64,000 nt of DNA from Halalkalibacter wakoensis JCM 9140 (GCF_000513095.1 NZ_BAUT01000008.1:36883-100882), one strand, 5' to 3'. Numbered from the stretch's first letter, positions 9,180 through 19,156 are shown. The notes: generated by a model not told the origin, from the letters alone. Program-made: numbers and translations.

Positions 9180-11330
9180 ATGAAAGTCATTATTGCCGAA
9201 AAACCAGACCAGGGGGTAAAACTGGCTGCACCTTATCCGTCTGTCAAAAAGGCCGGATATATTGAAATTAAACAAAATGCTCAGTTTCCAAATGGTGCCT
9301 ATGTAACTTGGGCGATTGGGCATTTATGTGAATTAGTGCCACCAGAAAAATATGATGCCAGTTGGAAAAAGTGGAAGCTAGACACACTACCAATGATTCC
9401 TGAAGCGTTTAAGCATCAAGTGACAAAAGGAAAAGGGAAGCAGTTTCAAGTTATTAAAAGCCTGATCTCCCTTTCGAATGTAAATGAAATTATTATGGCT
9501 GGAGACGCAGGGCGTGAAGGAGAACTAATCATACGGCTCATTATTGAACAATGCAGAATTCACAAGCCACTTAAACGACTTTGGCTATCTTCCCTTACAA
9601 AAAAGGCAGTCGAAGAGGGGTTTCGTTCACTTAAAAATGAAACAGAAACACGTCCGCTCTACTTTGAAGCGTTAAGCAGATCTTGTGCGGATTGGCTAGT
9701 TGGAATGAACGCATCACGTGCCTATACCCTGTTATTACAAAAAAAAGGAATTTCTGATGTGTTTTCAACAGGAAGGGTTCAGACCCCAACATTAGCTTTA
9801 ATTGTAAAGAGAGAAAAAGAAATCGAAGCGTTTGTACCAGAGCCTTTCTGGGAAGTTCGAGCCACGTTTCAAGTAAAGGAGCAAACCTATTCAGGAATTT
9901 GGCATAATGATGGCGAAACAAGGTTAAAAACAGCTGAATTAGCACAGAAAGTGGCGTTATTTTGTGAGGGGAAAACGATGTCTGTGCTCGATGTAAAAAA
10001 AGAGGAAAAGAGTCTGAAACCTCCTTTTCTGTTCACATTATCAAGCTTGCAAACATCAGCCAATCAACGATATAAGTATTCACCGAAAAAAACCCTTGAT
10101 TTAGCACAAAAATTATATGTGAAAGGGTATATCTCATACCCAAGAACAGATTCTCCATTTGTGACAAAAGGCGAAGCAGCTACGTTTCCGACGATTCTTA
10201 AGGCATTAGCAGAAAAACGAGAGTATGCCCAGTACTTTCCATTGCCTGTTCCCTCTCTAATAGGAAATCCACGTTTTGTCAATGATCAAAAGGTTAGCGA
10301 TCATTACGCGATTATTCCAACTGAACAAGTTCCTTCTTTCACTAAACTGACAACAGACGAAAAGAATGTATATGATCTAATTGCTCGCTCGCTTTTAGCG
10401 GCTCATGAACAAGATGCCATTACCGATACGACGAGAATGGAAACCCTTGTTGATCAGCGTGCCACATTTCAATCGAAAGGGAGAGTAGTGAAGCAACTCG
10501 GTTGGAAGAAGATCATATCATCTAAGCAATCAAAGTCAGAAGAGGAATTACCGAATATAGAAAAGGGATCAAGTGGACTTGTCATTAAAGTAGAAACGAA
10601 GGAATCCATCACTCAGCCACCTAAACGCTATACTGAGGGGCAATTGATCAATGTCATGAAAATGGCGGGCAAACAAGTAACAAATGCAGAATTAGAAAAA
10701 GTCTTGATGGAATCTCAGGGGCTTGGAACAGAAGCGACAAGAGCAGGAATCATATCTGTTTTGAAAGATAGAGGATATATGATTGTGACGAAAAACATCG
10801 TGTATCCAACAGAAAAAGGACGTTTGTTAATTGAAGCATTAGGGTCAAGTTTGTTAACGTCTGCTGAAATGACGGCGAAATGGGAACAACGATTGCGCGA
10901 AATTGGCAAAGGTGTTGCATCACCTAGTGCCTTTATGGAGCAAACGAGAAACTTAATTAATCACTTAATCGAAGAGGCAAACACACAAGCATCCAAATGG
11001 GAGTTTTCTGAATTTGATTTATCTTCTATGCAAGGAAGGACGAACAAAAGCAAAAGGAAGGTCTCATCAGTTGGAAAGTGTCCTGAATGTGGCAGTACAA
11101 TCATTGACAAAGGCACATTTTACGGTTGTAGACAATATCAAACGAATCACTGTCGCTTTACAATTTCCAAGGTTATATTAGGTAAAAAGTTAAGACAAAA
11201 GGATGTTAAAGCTTTATTAAAGGATGGAAAGACAGAGCTAATAGACGGTTTTGTGAAAGGAGATACGAGCTTTCGAGCCGTACTCGTTTGGAATAAAAAA
11301 GAACAGAAATTATCGTTTCAAAATGAATAA
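9180..11330 (+). CDS. topB: DNA topoisomerase III
   Basis: 716 residues, starting MKVIIAEKPDQGVKLA. An N-terminal Toprim domain (IIAEKP, then AGDAGREGELIIRL at about 104-117) is followed by the type IA core with STGRVQTPTLALI and the catalytic tyrosine near residue 320 in GYISYPRTDSP. A C-terminal zinc ribbon (CPECG and a later C-H-C pair, about 637-665) is present. Type IA enzymes relax negative supercoils and decatenate DNA through single-strand passage. AAAGGA lies 10 bases before the ATG and a TATAAT box at about 9140. The gene stands alone and ends in a strong palindromic terminator. Confidence 0.95.
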   Translation: MKVIIAEKPDQGVKLAAPYPSVKKAGYIEIKQNAQFPNGAYVTWAIGHLCELVPPEKYDASWKKWKLDTLPMIPEAFKHQVTKGKGKQFQVIKSLISLSNVNEIIMAGDAGREGELIIRLIIEQCRIHKPLKRLWLSSLTKKAVEEGFRSLKNETETRPLYFEALSRSCADWLVGMNASRAYTLLLQKKGISDVFSTGRVQTPTLALIVKREKEIEAFVPEPFWEVRATFQVKEQTYSGIWHNDGETRLKTAELAQKVALFCEGKTMSVLDVKKEEKSLKPPFLFTLSSLQTSANQRYKYSPKKTLDLAQKLYVKGYISYPRTDSPFVTKGEAATFPTILKALAEKREYAQYFPLPVPSLIGNPRFVNDQKVSDHYAIIPTEQVPSFTKLTTDEKNVYDLIARSLLAAHEQDAITDTTRMETLVDQRATFQSKGRVVKQLGWKKIISSKQSKSEEELPNIEKGSSGLVIKVETKESITQPPKRYTEGQLINVMKMAGKQVTNAELEKVLMESQGLGTEATRAGIISVLKDRGYMIVTKNIVYPTEKGRLLIEALGSSLLTSAEMTAKWEQRLREIGKGVASPSAFMEQTRNLINHLIEEANTQASKWEFSEFDLSSMQGRTNKSKRKVSSVGKCPECGSTIIDKGTFYGCRQYQTNHCRFTISKVILGKKLRQKDVKALLKDGKTELIDGFVKGDTSFRAVLVWNKKEQKLSFQNE

Positions 11331-11368
11331 AGATAGCTAGGTGATATGTATATCACCTAGCTATCTTT
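11329..11368. terminator. Bidirectional terminator after topB
   Basis: A perfect inverted repeat with 19-base arms (AAAGATAGCTAGGTGATAT) and a 2-base loop, A tract on one side and T tract on the other. It serves topB and the convergent gene at 11357, whose stop codon lies within the stem. Confidence 0.88.
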
Positions 11369-11695
11369 GTTTAATAACGATGAAAGAAAATCGCCAACGG
11401 GAACATCCCGGACTTGATCAACTAGTTTATCTAACTCTGACTTTTGTTGAATGTTTAGAGACCCTTCAAGCAGCACTTGGATCGTTTTATCTTTGTCGAC
11501 CAAAATAGATTGAACACGTAACGCATTTGTTAAAATGGCTGTGATAACAGCGATTTGGTTGGGAGTTAACTTAGCATGAGGATCGATTTGTCTCCTCTGT
11601 CTCTGTGGTGGTTGTTGTGGATGTGGCTGCTGTATTGGTGGCTGCTGTTGGTATTGATAAGGGTTCTGAAAATGAGGCGGATCATTACGAAACAT
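11357..11695 (-). CDS. Conserved hypothetical protein with Gln/Pro-rich N-terminus
   Basis: 112 residues after AGGGAGGGGTTTGG. Residues 1-38 are almost entirely Gln, Pro, Arg and Tyr (low complexity). Residues 40-112 form a compact predicted domain (LTPNQIAVITAILTNALRV, VDKDKTIQVLLEGSL, DKLVDQVRDVPVGDFLSSLL). No signal peptide and no named family recognised. It is the second gene of an apparent two-gene unit behind the small membrane protein at 11715. The low-complexity head is common in spore-associated proteins, but that is only suggestive. Confidence 0.72.
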   Translation of the reverse strand: MFRNDPPHFQNPYQYQQQPPIQQPHPQQPPQRQRRQIDPHAKLTPNQIAVITAILTNALRVQSILVDKDKTIQVLLEGSLNIQQKSELDKLVDQVRDVPVGDFLSSLLNKDS

Positions 11696-11714
11696 CCAAA
11701 CCCCTCCCTATAAT

Positions 11715-11852
11715 TTATTGGTCAAATAGTAATAAAGGACTCTGTGGACCTTCCGTTTCTTGGCCATTGCCAGTGAAAATCCCGGTTGTAAAACTGATAA
11801 AAAGTAATAGAACAACTGCAAACAACACTTTTGACCTCAAATCTCCGCTCAT
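11715..11852 (-). CDS. Small single-pass membrane protein, 45 residues
   Basis: ATG at 11852 with AAGGTGG five bases upstream. MSGDLRSK is followed by a hydrophobic segment (VLFAVVLLLFISFTTGIF) and a short polar tail ending PLLLFDQ. Its stop is 20 bases before the next gene, so it is probably co-transcribed with the gene ending at 11357. No family recognised. Confidence 0.6.
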   Translation of the reverse strand: MSGDLRSKVLFAVVLLLFISFTTGIFTGNGQETEGPQSPLLLFDQ

Positions 11853-12079
11853 ATTTTCCACCTTCTTCTTCTATCATATTTCTTTATCCTATTCTAAGAG
11901 GCAACAGAATGTTCATCTTTTGAGCAACCGATTTTCATACGTTTTGATGAAGAAAGGGGCAAAAGTGAAGGAGCTTTGTATATTTTTATTTTTTTCTCTT
12001 TCTGGTTAACAAAAAGGCAGAAGTTGGTTCATTTAAGATAAACCTTACATATAGTAGGAATAAGGAGGGAGTCACACTA

Positions 12080-12916
12080 ATGGGGGTTGTTCGAACGGAT
12101 AAGTGGCTTTTTCACTATAAAAAAAAGTGGAATCAAGCTAAATCAATAGAAGAAAAGATTGAATGCCAACGTGACCTAATCATTGAACCTTTATGTGGAG
12201 TTTTTCAAACGGAAGATGTGTTAGGTCTTCATCAATACCTTTTGCAAATGGGACTTTTCCTACCGGATCAATCAGTTGATTTAGAATATGAAAAATGGCA
12301 AGAAACGTTACCTTGGACGATCATTCAAGAACAATTTCACAAGTTACAACGAAAGTGGAATGGACCTGATGTGAAAATATATATTTTGCCTTTGAATCAG
12401 CAAAATCTTTTTTTGAAAAATGAGCTTGGAGGAAAAACGGGATTGTCGCTGAATAAGGGAATTCTCTTATTTGTTGACTCCGAAACAACGAAAAAAGATC
12501 TACTAGCCCTTATTACTCATGAATATCACCATATTTGCCGGCTGCAAGCGATGCAGCAATCGGAGGATTCCATTCCATTTTTAGAATCGATGATTATGGA
12601 GGGACTTGCGGAGTGGGCTGTTAAAGAAGAATTAGGTGAAAAGGCTTGTGCAGCTTGGACGACGCGTTATGATCACCTTTCAACGCATCATTGGTTTGAA
12701 AGATGGATTCGACCAAATTTATTTGTAAAAGGAAGAAAAAACTATCTGCACTACCTTTACGGCAACCAGGAAACGGGAATTCCTTTATGGCTCGGCTACT
12801 ATGTAGGGTATCAATTAATTAAAACGGCTACGAGAGATCAGGATGATACGAAGCGAATGTTAGAAAAGCCTGCAGAGATATTTCTAGAACGATCAAAATT
12901 TAGTACAAAGAGGTGA
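12080..12916 (+). CDS. YjaZ-like predicted zinc metalloprotease (DUF2268 type)
   Basis: 278 residues with AAGGAGGGAGTCACACTA before the ATG. The motif HEYHH (residues 147-151) in ITHEYHHICRLQ followed by MIMEGLAEWAVKEELG is the HExxH plus downstream Glu arrangement of the YjaZ group. In B. subtilis yjaZ lies close to yjbA, and here yjbA is also a near neighbour. No signal peptide is evident, so the protein is probably cytoplasmic. The substrate is unknown. Confidence 0.8.
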   Translation: MGVVRTDKWLFHYKKKWNQAKSIEEKIECQRDLIIEPLCGVFQTEDVLGLHQYLLQMGLFLPDQSVDLEYEKWQETLPWTIIQEQFHKLQRKWNGPDVKIYILPLNQQNLFLKNELGGKTGLSLNKGILLFVDSETTKKDLLALITHEYHHICRLQAMQQSEDSIPFLESMIMEGLAEWAVKEELGEKACAAWTTRYDHLSTHHWFERWIRPNLFVKGRKNYLHYLYGNQETGIPLWLGYYVGYQLIKTATRDQDDTKRMLEKPAEIFLERSKFSTKR

Positions 12917-12921
12917 TAAGA

Positions 12922-12954
12922 ATGATGGTGTTTACATGGTGTGATAGCTCATGA
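12922..12954 (+). CDS. Possible 10-codon leader ORF coupled to the next gene
   Basis: MMVFTWCDSS, read from ATG ATG after AGAGGTGATAAG. Its TGA overlaps the ATG of the next gene (ATGA), which has no good ribosome binding site of its own. This geometry fits translational coupling. Whether the peptide is made is not known. Confidence 0.3.
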   Translation: MMVFTWCDSS

Positions 12955-13175
12955 TTCGGTTATTTTTTGTTTTGATTGGATTTTCGCTTGCGGTTATAGG
13001 TGGAGTAAGTATGTTAGCCTATTTAAACTTATTAACCACTGGGTATAACTCTGCCATGTATTTTATGTTTTTGTTACAAAGGATTGAGTTTTATTTCTTT
13101 ATAATCGGTGTGATGATCATAATTGGGGCCATGACTGTTCCAATGAAACAAAGAAATAGAAGAAAAAAAAGATGA
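12951..13175 (+). CDS. Small membrane protein, 74 residues
   Basis: Two predicted membrane segments (about 3-25 and 46-64) separated by LTTGYNSAMYFMFLLQRIE, and a basic tail (MKQRNRRKKR) likely on the cytoplasmic side. The ATG at 12951 is the first possible start after a stop codon in frame. It has a weak site and overlaps the stop of the 10-codon frame before it. Unknown function; it may form a unit with the metalloprotease gene 35 bases upstream. Confidence 0.65.
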   Translation: MIRLFFVLIGFSLAVIGGVSMLAYLNLLTTGYNSAMYFMFLLQRIEFYFFIIGVMIIIGAMTVPMKQRNRRKKR

Positions 13176-13268
13176 CAAATTGGAATGAATTGAGAGAGTG
13201 TGGAATAAACTGGTTCTCCCCTGCCTATACTGTGGATACAAAACGAAATACAGCAAGGGGGGTTTTTT

Positions 13269-14011
13269 ATGGTCCATATCCGGGACGTATGGGTCAATTG
13301 GTTCGAAGGAGAAGAGAATGGTTATAATGTATGTGATTTTCATGAATGGCGTAGTGATGACAGAATTGAAGTATTGGATCAAGCATTTTAGTGTATGTCA
13401 CGTCGAACCTATTTGACTATATTGAAAATGATCTATCTGATCTACCTGAAGATTTATTATCTGAAGTTCATCAACAGAGTTACCTACGTAAGAATATGTC
13501 GCGAATACAATTGGATTATTGTTTTATTGCTACAGATGGCGAACGAATTATTGCTATTGATACAATGGGATACAAAACGCCAATTAGAAAAAGCCGCTTA
13601 ACCCCAAGACAAGAACAACTGGTCTATGATCAATTAAAGCAACATGAATTAAGAAGATTTGAATTAGCAGTAGATGTTCAAAAAGAGTATCACATTCTCT
13701 CCCCAAGTCCGGATGATCTTTGGGGTTTGACAAGAAAAGAGCGTCAATTAAAGCAATTGTTGTATATGGCTCTTGATCAACTCTATTCAACAGGAACAGA
13801 TGCGGAAGTAAGATATTGGTATACAGAATGGAGCCCAAGTGATTATGTACGAATTCAAATGCTAAATCGAGAAGAGGCTTGGGAACAATTATACTCAGAA
13901 ATTAGACAAGGGTGGACCGTGAAACATCATCAATTATGTGAGGCAATGGTTCGTGGACAAGCTTTCTTTGAGAAGCTTTGGGAGCTTGAACATGGGACAA
14001 GTGTCAAATAA
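13269..14011 (+). pseudogene. yjbA: YjbA family protein (DUF3603 type), single frameshift
   Basis: The first 40 codons run from ATG 13269, behind AAGGGGGG, with [16 protein letters not shown] and FHEWRSDD. They stop at TAG 13389-13391. The rest continues in the next frame from about 13391 ([18 protein letters not shown] and on to 14011). Together they match the usual YjbA length of about 250 residues. Adding one T to the TTTT run at 13386-13389 restores A-F-L-V-Y-V across the break. Function is unknown; its position next to trpS is conserved in Bacillus. Either a sequencing error or a recent lesion. Confidence 0.82.
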
Positions 14012-14057
14012 TGAACCCTTTGTGAACGAGCATAGAAAAAAGCCTTACAAGTATACT

Positions 14058-14098
14058 AATGCCTAAGAATGAGTGAAGCCAGCTTATTCTTAGGCATT
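14058..14098. terminator. Hairpin after yjbA
   Basis: Perfect 13-bp arms AATGCCTAAGAAT / ATTCTTAGGCATT with a 15-base loop, but no T run after it. It may be a factor-dependent or stabilising structure. Confidence 0.6.
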
Positions 14099-14161
14099 TA
14101 CAATGTATGTGAACTCTCCTATAATTAGAACGTAAAGCAAACTGTAAGAGGAGGGGAAACA

Positions 14162-14275
14162 ATGGATAATTTTGCATATTTAGTCATGCAGATCCTTACG
14201 GTTGTATTGCTTGTAGGAACACTTGGCCTTTCATTTTTTGTAGGGAAAATCATGAAAAAGAACAGTGGTTATTAA
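14162..14275 (+). CDS. Small membrane protein, 37 residues
   Basis: ATG after AGAGGAGGGGAAACA, an excellent site. MDNFAYLVMQ leads into one hydrophobic helix (ILTVVLLVGTLGLSFFVG) and a basic end (KIMKKNSGY). A terminator follows directly. The strong initiation site and isolated position make it a credible small gene; family unknown. Confidence 0.65.
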   Translation: MDNFAYLVMQILTVVLLVGTLGLSFFVGKIMKKNSGY

Positions 14276-14276
14276 G

Positions 14277-14318
14277 AAAAAAAAGCAGAACGGTATAGGA
14301 CCGTCCTGCTTTTTTTTG
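14277..14318. terminator. Bidirectional terminator between the small membrane gene and trpS
   Basis: A stem AGCAGaACGGT / ACCGTcCTGCT with one mismatch, flanked by A8 and T8 tracts, placed between convergent genes. Confidence 0.8.
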
Positions 14319-15340
<1,022 letters not shown>

Positions 15341-15496
15341 TTATAAAGTAAATCATATCAGATTGTCCCGAAAAAACATAGGTCGATGCGTTCTTCTAGG
15401 ATGGTTCAATCTGAATTGACGTGAATGTTATTTATAAAAAAGCGAACACTAATTTTATCATCATTGTATTTGGTTCTAGGAAGAGAGGGTTCGTAT

Positions 15497-16612
15497 ATGA
15501 GTCACATCACAATCTTTTCTGCCTCTATCGGAAATGGTCATAACGAAGCTTCAAAAGCCTTAAAGGATCAGTTTGAATTACAAGGCGAGACCGTGACGAT
15601 TGTCGATACATTTCAGTCTATTCATCCATTGTTGCATAAAGCGTTTTTAGAGCTGTACTTACGGATGATTGAGAAGACACCTAAGCTTTGGGGCAGGCTT
15701 TACCGGTATAGTGAGGAATACTCATGGTTTTTAGTATTGGATCAACTCGGAACATTTTTTTGTGAGAAATTGCATTCGATTATTCATAAGAATCGAACGA
15801 ATGTGATGATATCAACCCATCCTTTTGTGACAGCTTTTTTAGCAAAATTAAAGAAAAAGAAAAACTTATCGTTGCCTTTATATACCGTTATAACTGATCT
15901 ATACTTGCATCCGGCTTACGTAAGACCCGAAATTGATGGATATTTTACAGCATGTCCAAAAATTGATCATTTTGCGAGCGAACATAACCTCTCCTTAAAT
16001 CAATTGTTTTGCACGGGAATTCCAATCAAAGAAATACCTGATGTAAATGTACCGAGGTGGAAGCTGCGAAATGATTTAGAGCTGCAGTCAGATGAGAAAA
16101 CCGTTCTCGTTTCAGGTGGCGGATTAGGACTAGGGAAATATGAAGACATTTTAGCTTCATTGGAAAAAGTAAAACAACCGATTCAAATATTGTGTATGAT
16201 AGGAATGAACAAAGAGCTAGAGCGCAAAATAAAAACGCTCACTAGCAAACATCGAGTACATGTAATTGGTTATACAGATGAATTTACAAAATATTTAAGA
16301 GCTAGTGATTTGGTTATCTCAAAAGCTGGAGGACTTACTGTTTCAGAAGCTCTAGCTTGTGAGACCCCTCTTTTAATATATGAACCTGTTCCAGGGCATG
16401 AAGAGGATAATGCACAATTTTTATTGGATTGTCAGTCTGCTTTTAAGGCTGAACAAATTGAAGAGATCGCCCATCATACTGAAAACATCCTCTTTAATCA
16501 TGCTGTTTACGATCAATTGGTGCAAAATGCGAGGAAATTGAAGAAGCCCGATGCCGCAAAGCAAATTGCTTACGCGATCAAACGATTAACACAGACAAAA
16601 CAAGTATTATGA
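15497..16612 (+). CDS. MGDG synthase-type glycosyltransferase (UgtP/YpfP-like)
   Basis: 371 residues from ATG 15497, preceded by AGAGAGGG; an upstream in-frame ATG at 15425 is less likely. The N-terminal half has the MGDG-synthase pattern (FSASIGNGHNEASKAL, LWGRLYRYSEEYSW). The C-terminal half has a GT28/GT-B donor site (VLVSGGGLGLGKYEDIL, VISKAGGLTVSEALACETP, PGHEEDNAQFL). Family members add glucose or galactose to diacylglycerol at the membrane; some have other acceptors. The gene stands alone, and a strong terminator follows. Confidence 0.82.
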   Translation: MSHITIFSASIGNGHNEASKALKDQFELQGETVTIVDTFQSIHPLLHKAFLELYLRMIEKTPKLWGRLYRYSEEYSWFLVLDQLGTFFCEKLHSIIHKNRTNVMISTHPFVTAFLAKLKKKKNLSLPLYTVITDLYLHPAYVRPEIDGYFTACPKIDHFASEHNLSLNQLFCTGIPIKEIPDVNVPRWKLRNDLELQSDEKTVLVSGGGLGLGKYEDILASLEKVKQPIQILCMIGMNKELERKIKTLTSKHRVHVIGYTDEFTKYLRASDLVISKAGGLTVSEALACETPLLIYEPVPGHEEDNAQFLLDCQSAFKAEQIEEIAHHTENILFNHAVYDQLVQNARKLKKPDAAKQIAYAIKRLTQTKQVL

Positions 16613-16656
16613 GAAAAGAACTGACCAATCTTTCGAGAGGGGGTCAGTTCTTTTCT
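16612..16656. terminator. Bidirectional terminator after the glycosyltransferase
   Basis: Arms AGAAAAGAACTGACC / GGTCAGTTCTTTTCT with a 15-base loop, between convergent genes. Confidence 0.85.
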
Positions 16657-16660
16657 TTGT

Positions 16661-17752
16661 CTATGACATGGGTACTTGGCGTTGGATTTTTCCTTCAATG
16701 CGATTGAAAATATTCTCAAGAGATGGACCTGTAATCGTTAAGCCGTGGTTCTTTAATCCAATAATCGTCTCTGAAGGGTTCTCCGATTCTCGAATGAGCT
16801 GTGCAACGGTTTCAGCCAATTCAATCGTACCACATGGATAGTTAATTTCAGTTGCTTGGATGCCGTCCATCCAAGCATGGATATGAACAATAGCACCAAC
16901 ATCAGGGTGCTCTTTATAAATCATCCAATGCTCAATGGCATCAACTGAAGCGCGTTTTGGTGTTACATTTGGAGGAATGCTTACTTCAATATGGTTTTTC
17001 GAATCATTGTAACCTTTAATGTATAAAATATCTCTTCCAATCTCTTTCATATTCCCTTTGTCAATACCACTTGCACTCATCCAAAAATGGTTCTCATCGC
17101 TTCTTGCACTTAAATTTCCATAACTTAAACCACCAAGACCATACAACTTATTTAAATGTCGCATGTCTCTTTCACTTAAATATTTATCGATTGGAAACGG
17201 TGCAGGAAGCAAATCTAAATCATCAAGTTTCTTTCCTGAATGACTAAGCTCTGTTGTGATTCGATCGCCCTCCCAAAGGTTTTGTGGAAGGTCCTCAGAA
17301 AATTCATTGTTAATGACTAAGCGTGAACAAGTTAGTGGTTGAAGTCTTTCAAAGATTTCATTGTAAAATGCTTGTACATCATCGCCTTCGCGATAAGAGA
17401 TAGAGTAACACCCTTGTTCAGGTGTTAAAAAGTGAACGTCTGTTTTACCCGCATGATGGTTCACATACATAAAGTGATTAGCTAAAGAACGAATTAAGAA
17501 TGGATAAACCTCTGTAAATAGATCATAAGGTTGTCCAGAACTTTCTAACACTGCAACAACGAACGTTGCTTGTGCCTTGCGTCTAAATGGTTTGATCGAA
17601 TCTTCCGTTACAAAATGAAAGACAAGTTGAAGCGGATCATTGGGATTGTCCGTGTACGTAAAACCGTTTTTTGAAAAGGTTGTTACAAGCCCTTTTGATA
17701 ACTCTTGTAAGAACGGACTGGCAGGGTTTGAACTTATCATAAAATTTGTCAT
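16661..17752 (-). CDS. Class II aldolase/adducin-family protein with N-terminal extension
   Basis: 363 residues after GGAGGTTAGAC. The C-terminal 185 residues form a class II aldolase fold: GLSYGNLSARSD, MSASGIDKGN, VGAIVHIHAWMDG (zinc-ligand HxH) and IGLKNHGLTITG (third His). Such enzymes cleave or epimerise sugar phosphates, or act as decarboxylases. About 175 N-terminal residues precede it with no recognised domain (VTEDSIKPFRRKAQATF, FMYVNHHAGKTDVHFLTP). The gene starts two bases after the dehydrogenase stop and its ribosome binding site lies in the dehydrogenase's last codons, so translation is probably coupled. The substrate is unknown. Confidence 0.75.
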   Translation of the reverse strand: MTNFMISSNPASPFLQELSKGLVTTFSKNGFTYTDNPNDPLQLVFHFVTEDSIKPFRRKAQATFVVAVLESSGQPYDLFTEVYPFLIRSLANHFMYVNHHAGKTDVHFLTPEQGCYSISYREGDDVQAFYNEIFERLQPLTCSRLVINNEFSEDLPQNLWEGDRITTELSHSGKKLDDLDLLPAPFPIDKYLSERDMRHLNKLYGLGGLSYGNLSARSDENHFWMSASGIDKGNMKEIGRDILYIKGYNDSKNHIEVSIPPNVTPKRASVDAIEHWMIYKEHPDVGAIVHIHAWMDGIQATEINYPCGTIELAETVAQLIRESENPSETIIGLKNHGLTITGPSLENIFNRIEGKIQRQVPMS

Positions 17753-17754
17753 GT

Positions 17755-18993
17755 CTAACCTCCAACTGTAGTTTGATCATGGTTGAAGACAACTTTTAAG
17801 GCATTTTCTTTTTTTCGCTTTGTGATCGTCCCAAAAGCCGTCTTATAGTCATGTAGAGGATATTGATGTGTAATTAATGGTGACAGATCAACATTTCCTC
17901 TCTTCATTAATTCAATGGCAATTTGAAGAGTATTCATTCTCTTTCCTTCAAATTCGTTCGTGCTATAAGCAAAGCAGCCTTTAATCGTTAATTCATTTAA
18001 CCAAACGGTCGTCCAATCAACTTGCTTCATGATGCTTGCTAATCCTAAAAGAACGACTTTTCCGCCACTTTCTGAAAATCGTAAGGCGTCCGTAACACTT
18101 TGTTTTTTTCCTACACACTCATAAACAATATGAGCGCCACCTTGAACGATCTCGGGGCCAAGTAGTGGCTTAAGGGTCGTAGCATGAAGAGCCTTAGCCG
18201 TATTGTCTACATAGGAGCTGTCCAAATAGATGACCTCGTCAGCCCCGAATGTTTTAGCCATTTCACCTTGAAATGCATGTTTAACTAGTATGGTGACATG
18301 ACAGGAATAGCCAAGTGCTTTAATTGCGGCAACAACCGAAAGGCCAATGACACCTGCTCCGATAACTAAAACTCGATCACCTTCATTTGGTGGATTTCGC
18401 AAAACGGCATGAAGAGCGCAGCTAAATGGTTCAACAAGAACTCCGTTTAAGTCATCAACTTCATCTGGAAGTGGGAGAATTTGACTTTTGTGGGCGACAA
18501 AATAAGGGCTCCAGCTCCCGCCTGTGTCTTTACAAGCCCCAATTAGCAATCCTGATTCAATGGATCCTTTTGTTTTTTGCTCACATAAGCTTTCATCTCC
18601 TCGTGAGCAAGCAGGGCAAGGTTCTAAACCTCGTGTTTCACAAGAAAGGACCGGGTTAATAACCACTCTTTGGCCTTTTTGAAACTGAGTAACACTTTCT
18701 CCTAATTCTGCTATCTCTCCGACAGCTTCGTGACCAATCGTAAAAGGAAAAGAGACGTACGGTGATGTAGACGGACTATCGTGAAGAAAAAGCAAATTCA
18801 TGTCACTTCCGCATATCCCACCATATTTTACTTTTATTTTTGCCCAGTCCTCGTTGGGTAAAGAAGGTTCTTCGGTTTCACCCCATGTTAAACATGACAA
18901 TTTGGAGTTCCAATGTAAGGAAGGAAACCAACGGCCAAGCGTTTTCGTAAAGATATATTTTGGAATGGTAAAATTAAATTGCAATGCATTCAT
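17755..18993 (-). CDS. Zinc-dependent medium-chain alcohol/polyol dehydrogenase
   Basis: 412 residues from ATG 18993, seven bases after GGAGGT; an upstream GTG overlaps that site and is unlikely. MDR features: KVKYGGICGSDMNLL (catalytic zinc Cys), TIGHEAVGEIAELG, a structural-zinc-like Cys cluster (CETRGLEPCPACSRGDESLC, about 135-155) and the NAD-binding VLVIGAGVIGLSVVAAIKA. It resembles threonine or polyol dehydrogenases. It is co-transcribed with a class II aldolase, suggesting an oxidise-then-cleave (or reverse) route on a sugar or sugar acid. Two abutting palindromes lie just upstream. Confidence 0.82.
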   Translation of the reverse strand: MNALQFNFTIPKYIFTKTLGRWFPSLHWNSKLSCLTWGETEEPSLPNEDWAKIKVKYGGICGSDMNLLFLHDSPSTSPYVSFPFTIGHEAVGEIAELGESVTQFQKGQRVVINPVLSCETRGLEPCPACSRGDESLCEQKTKGSIESGLLIGACKDTGGSWSPYFVAHKSQILPLPDEVDDLNGVLVEPFSCALHAVLRNPPNEGDRVLVIGAGVIGLSVVAAIKALGYSCHVTILVKHAFQGEMAKTFGADEVIYLDSSYVDNTAKALHATTLKPLLGPEIVQGGAHIVYECVGKKQSVTDALRFSESGGKVVLLGLASIMKQVDWTTVWLNELTIKGCFAYSTNEFEGKRMNTLQIAIELMKRGNVDLSPLITHQYPLHDYKTAFGTITKRKKENALKVVFNHDQTTVGG

Positions 18994-19019
18994 TTTAATC
19001 ACCTCCCTAATACATATGG

Positions 19020-19045
19020 AAGTACGTACTTAATTACTAGTAATT
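19020..19045. promoter_or_regulatory. Two adjacent perfect palindromes, candidate operators
   Basis: AAGTACGTACTT (19020-19031) and AATTACTAGTAATT (19032-19045) abut with no gap. They sit 27 bases upstream of the dehydrogenase start, in the divergent region facing the lipid kinase gene. They could bind a dimeric sugar or metabolite regulator. Confidence 0.5.
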
Positions 19046-19156
19046 TGGGCAAATTAACGTATTTTATTCATATTTTTCCTATATAATTGGAATAACTATC
19101 TTTGTATAGGGATTAGATTTTTGGAAACAGTTCGTCCAAAAGGGGAGCGTGGGAGT

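Noticed and set aside
11605..12009. 134-codon plus-strand frame
   Set aside because: It is antisense to two better-supported minus-strand genes, and its Val-rich beginning mirrors their Gln/Pro codons.
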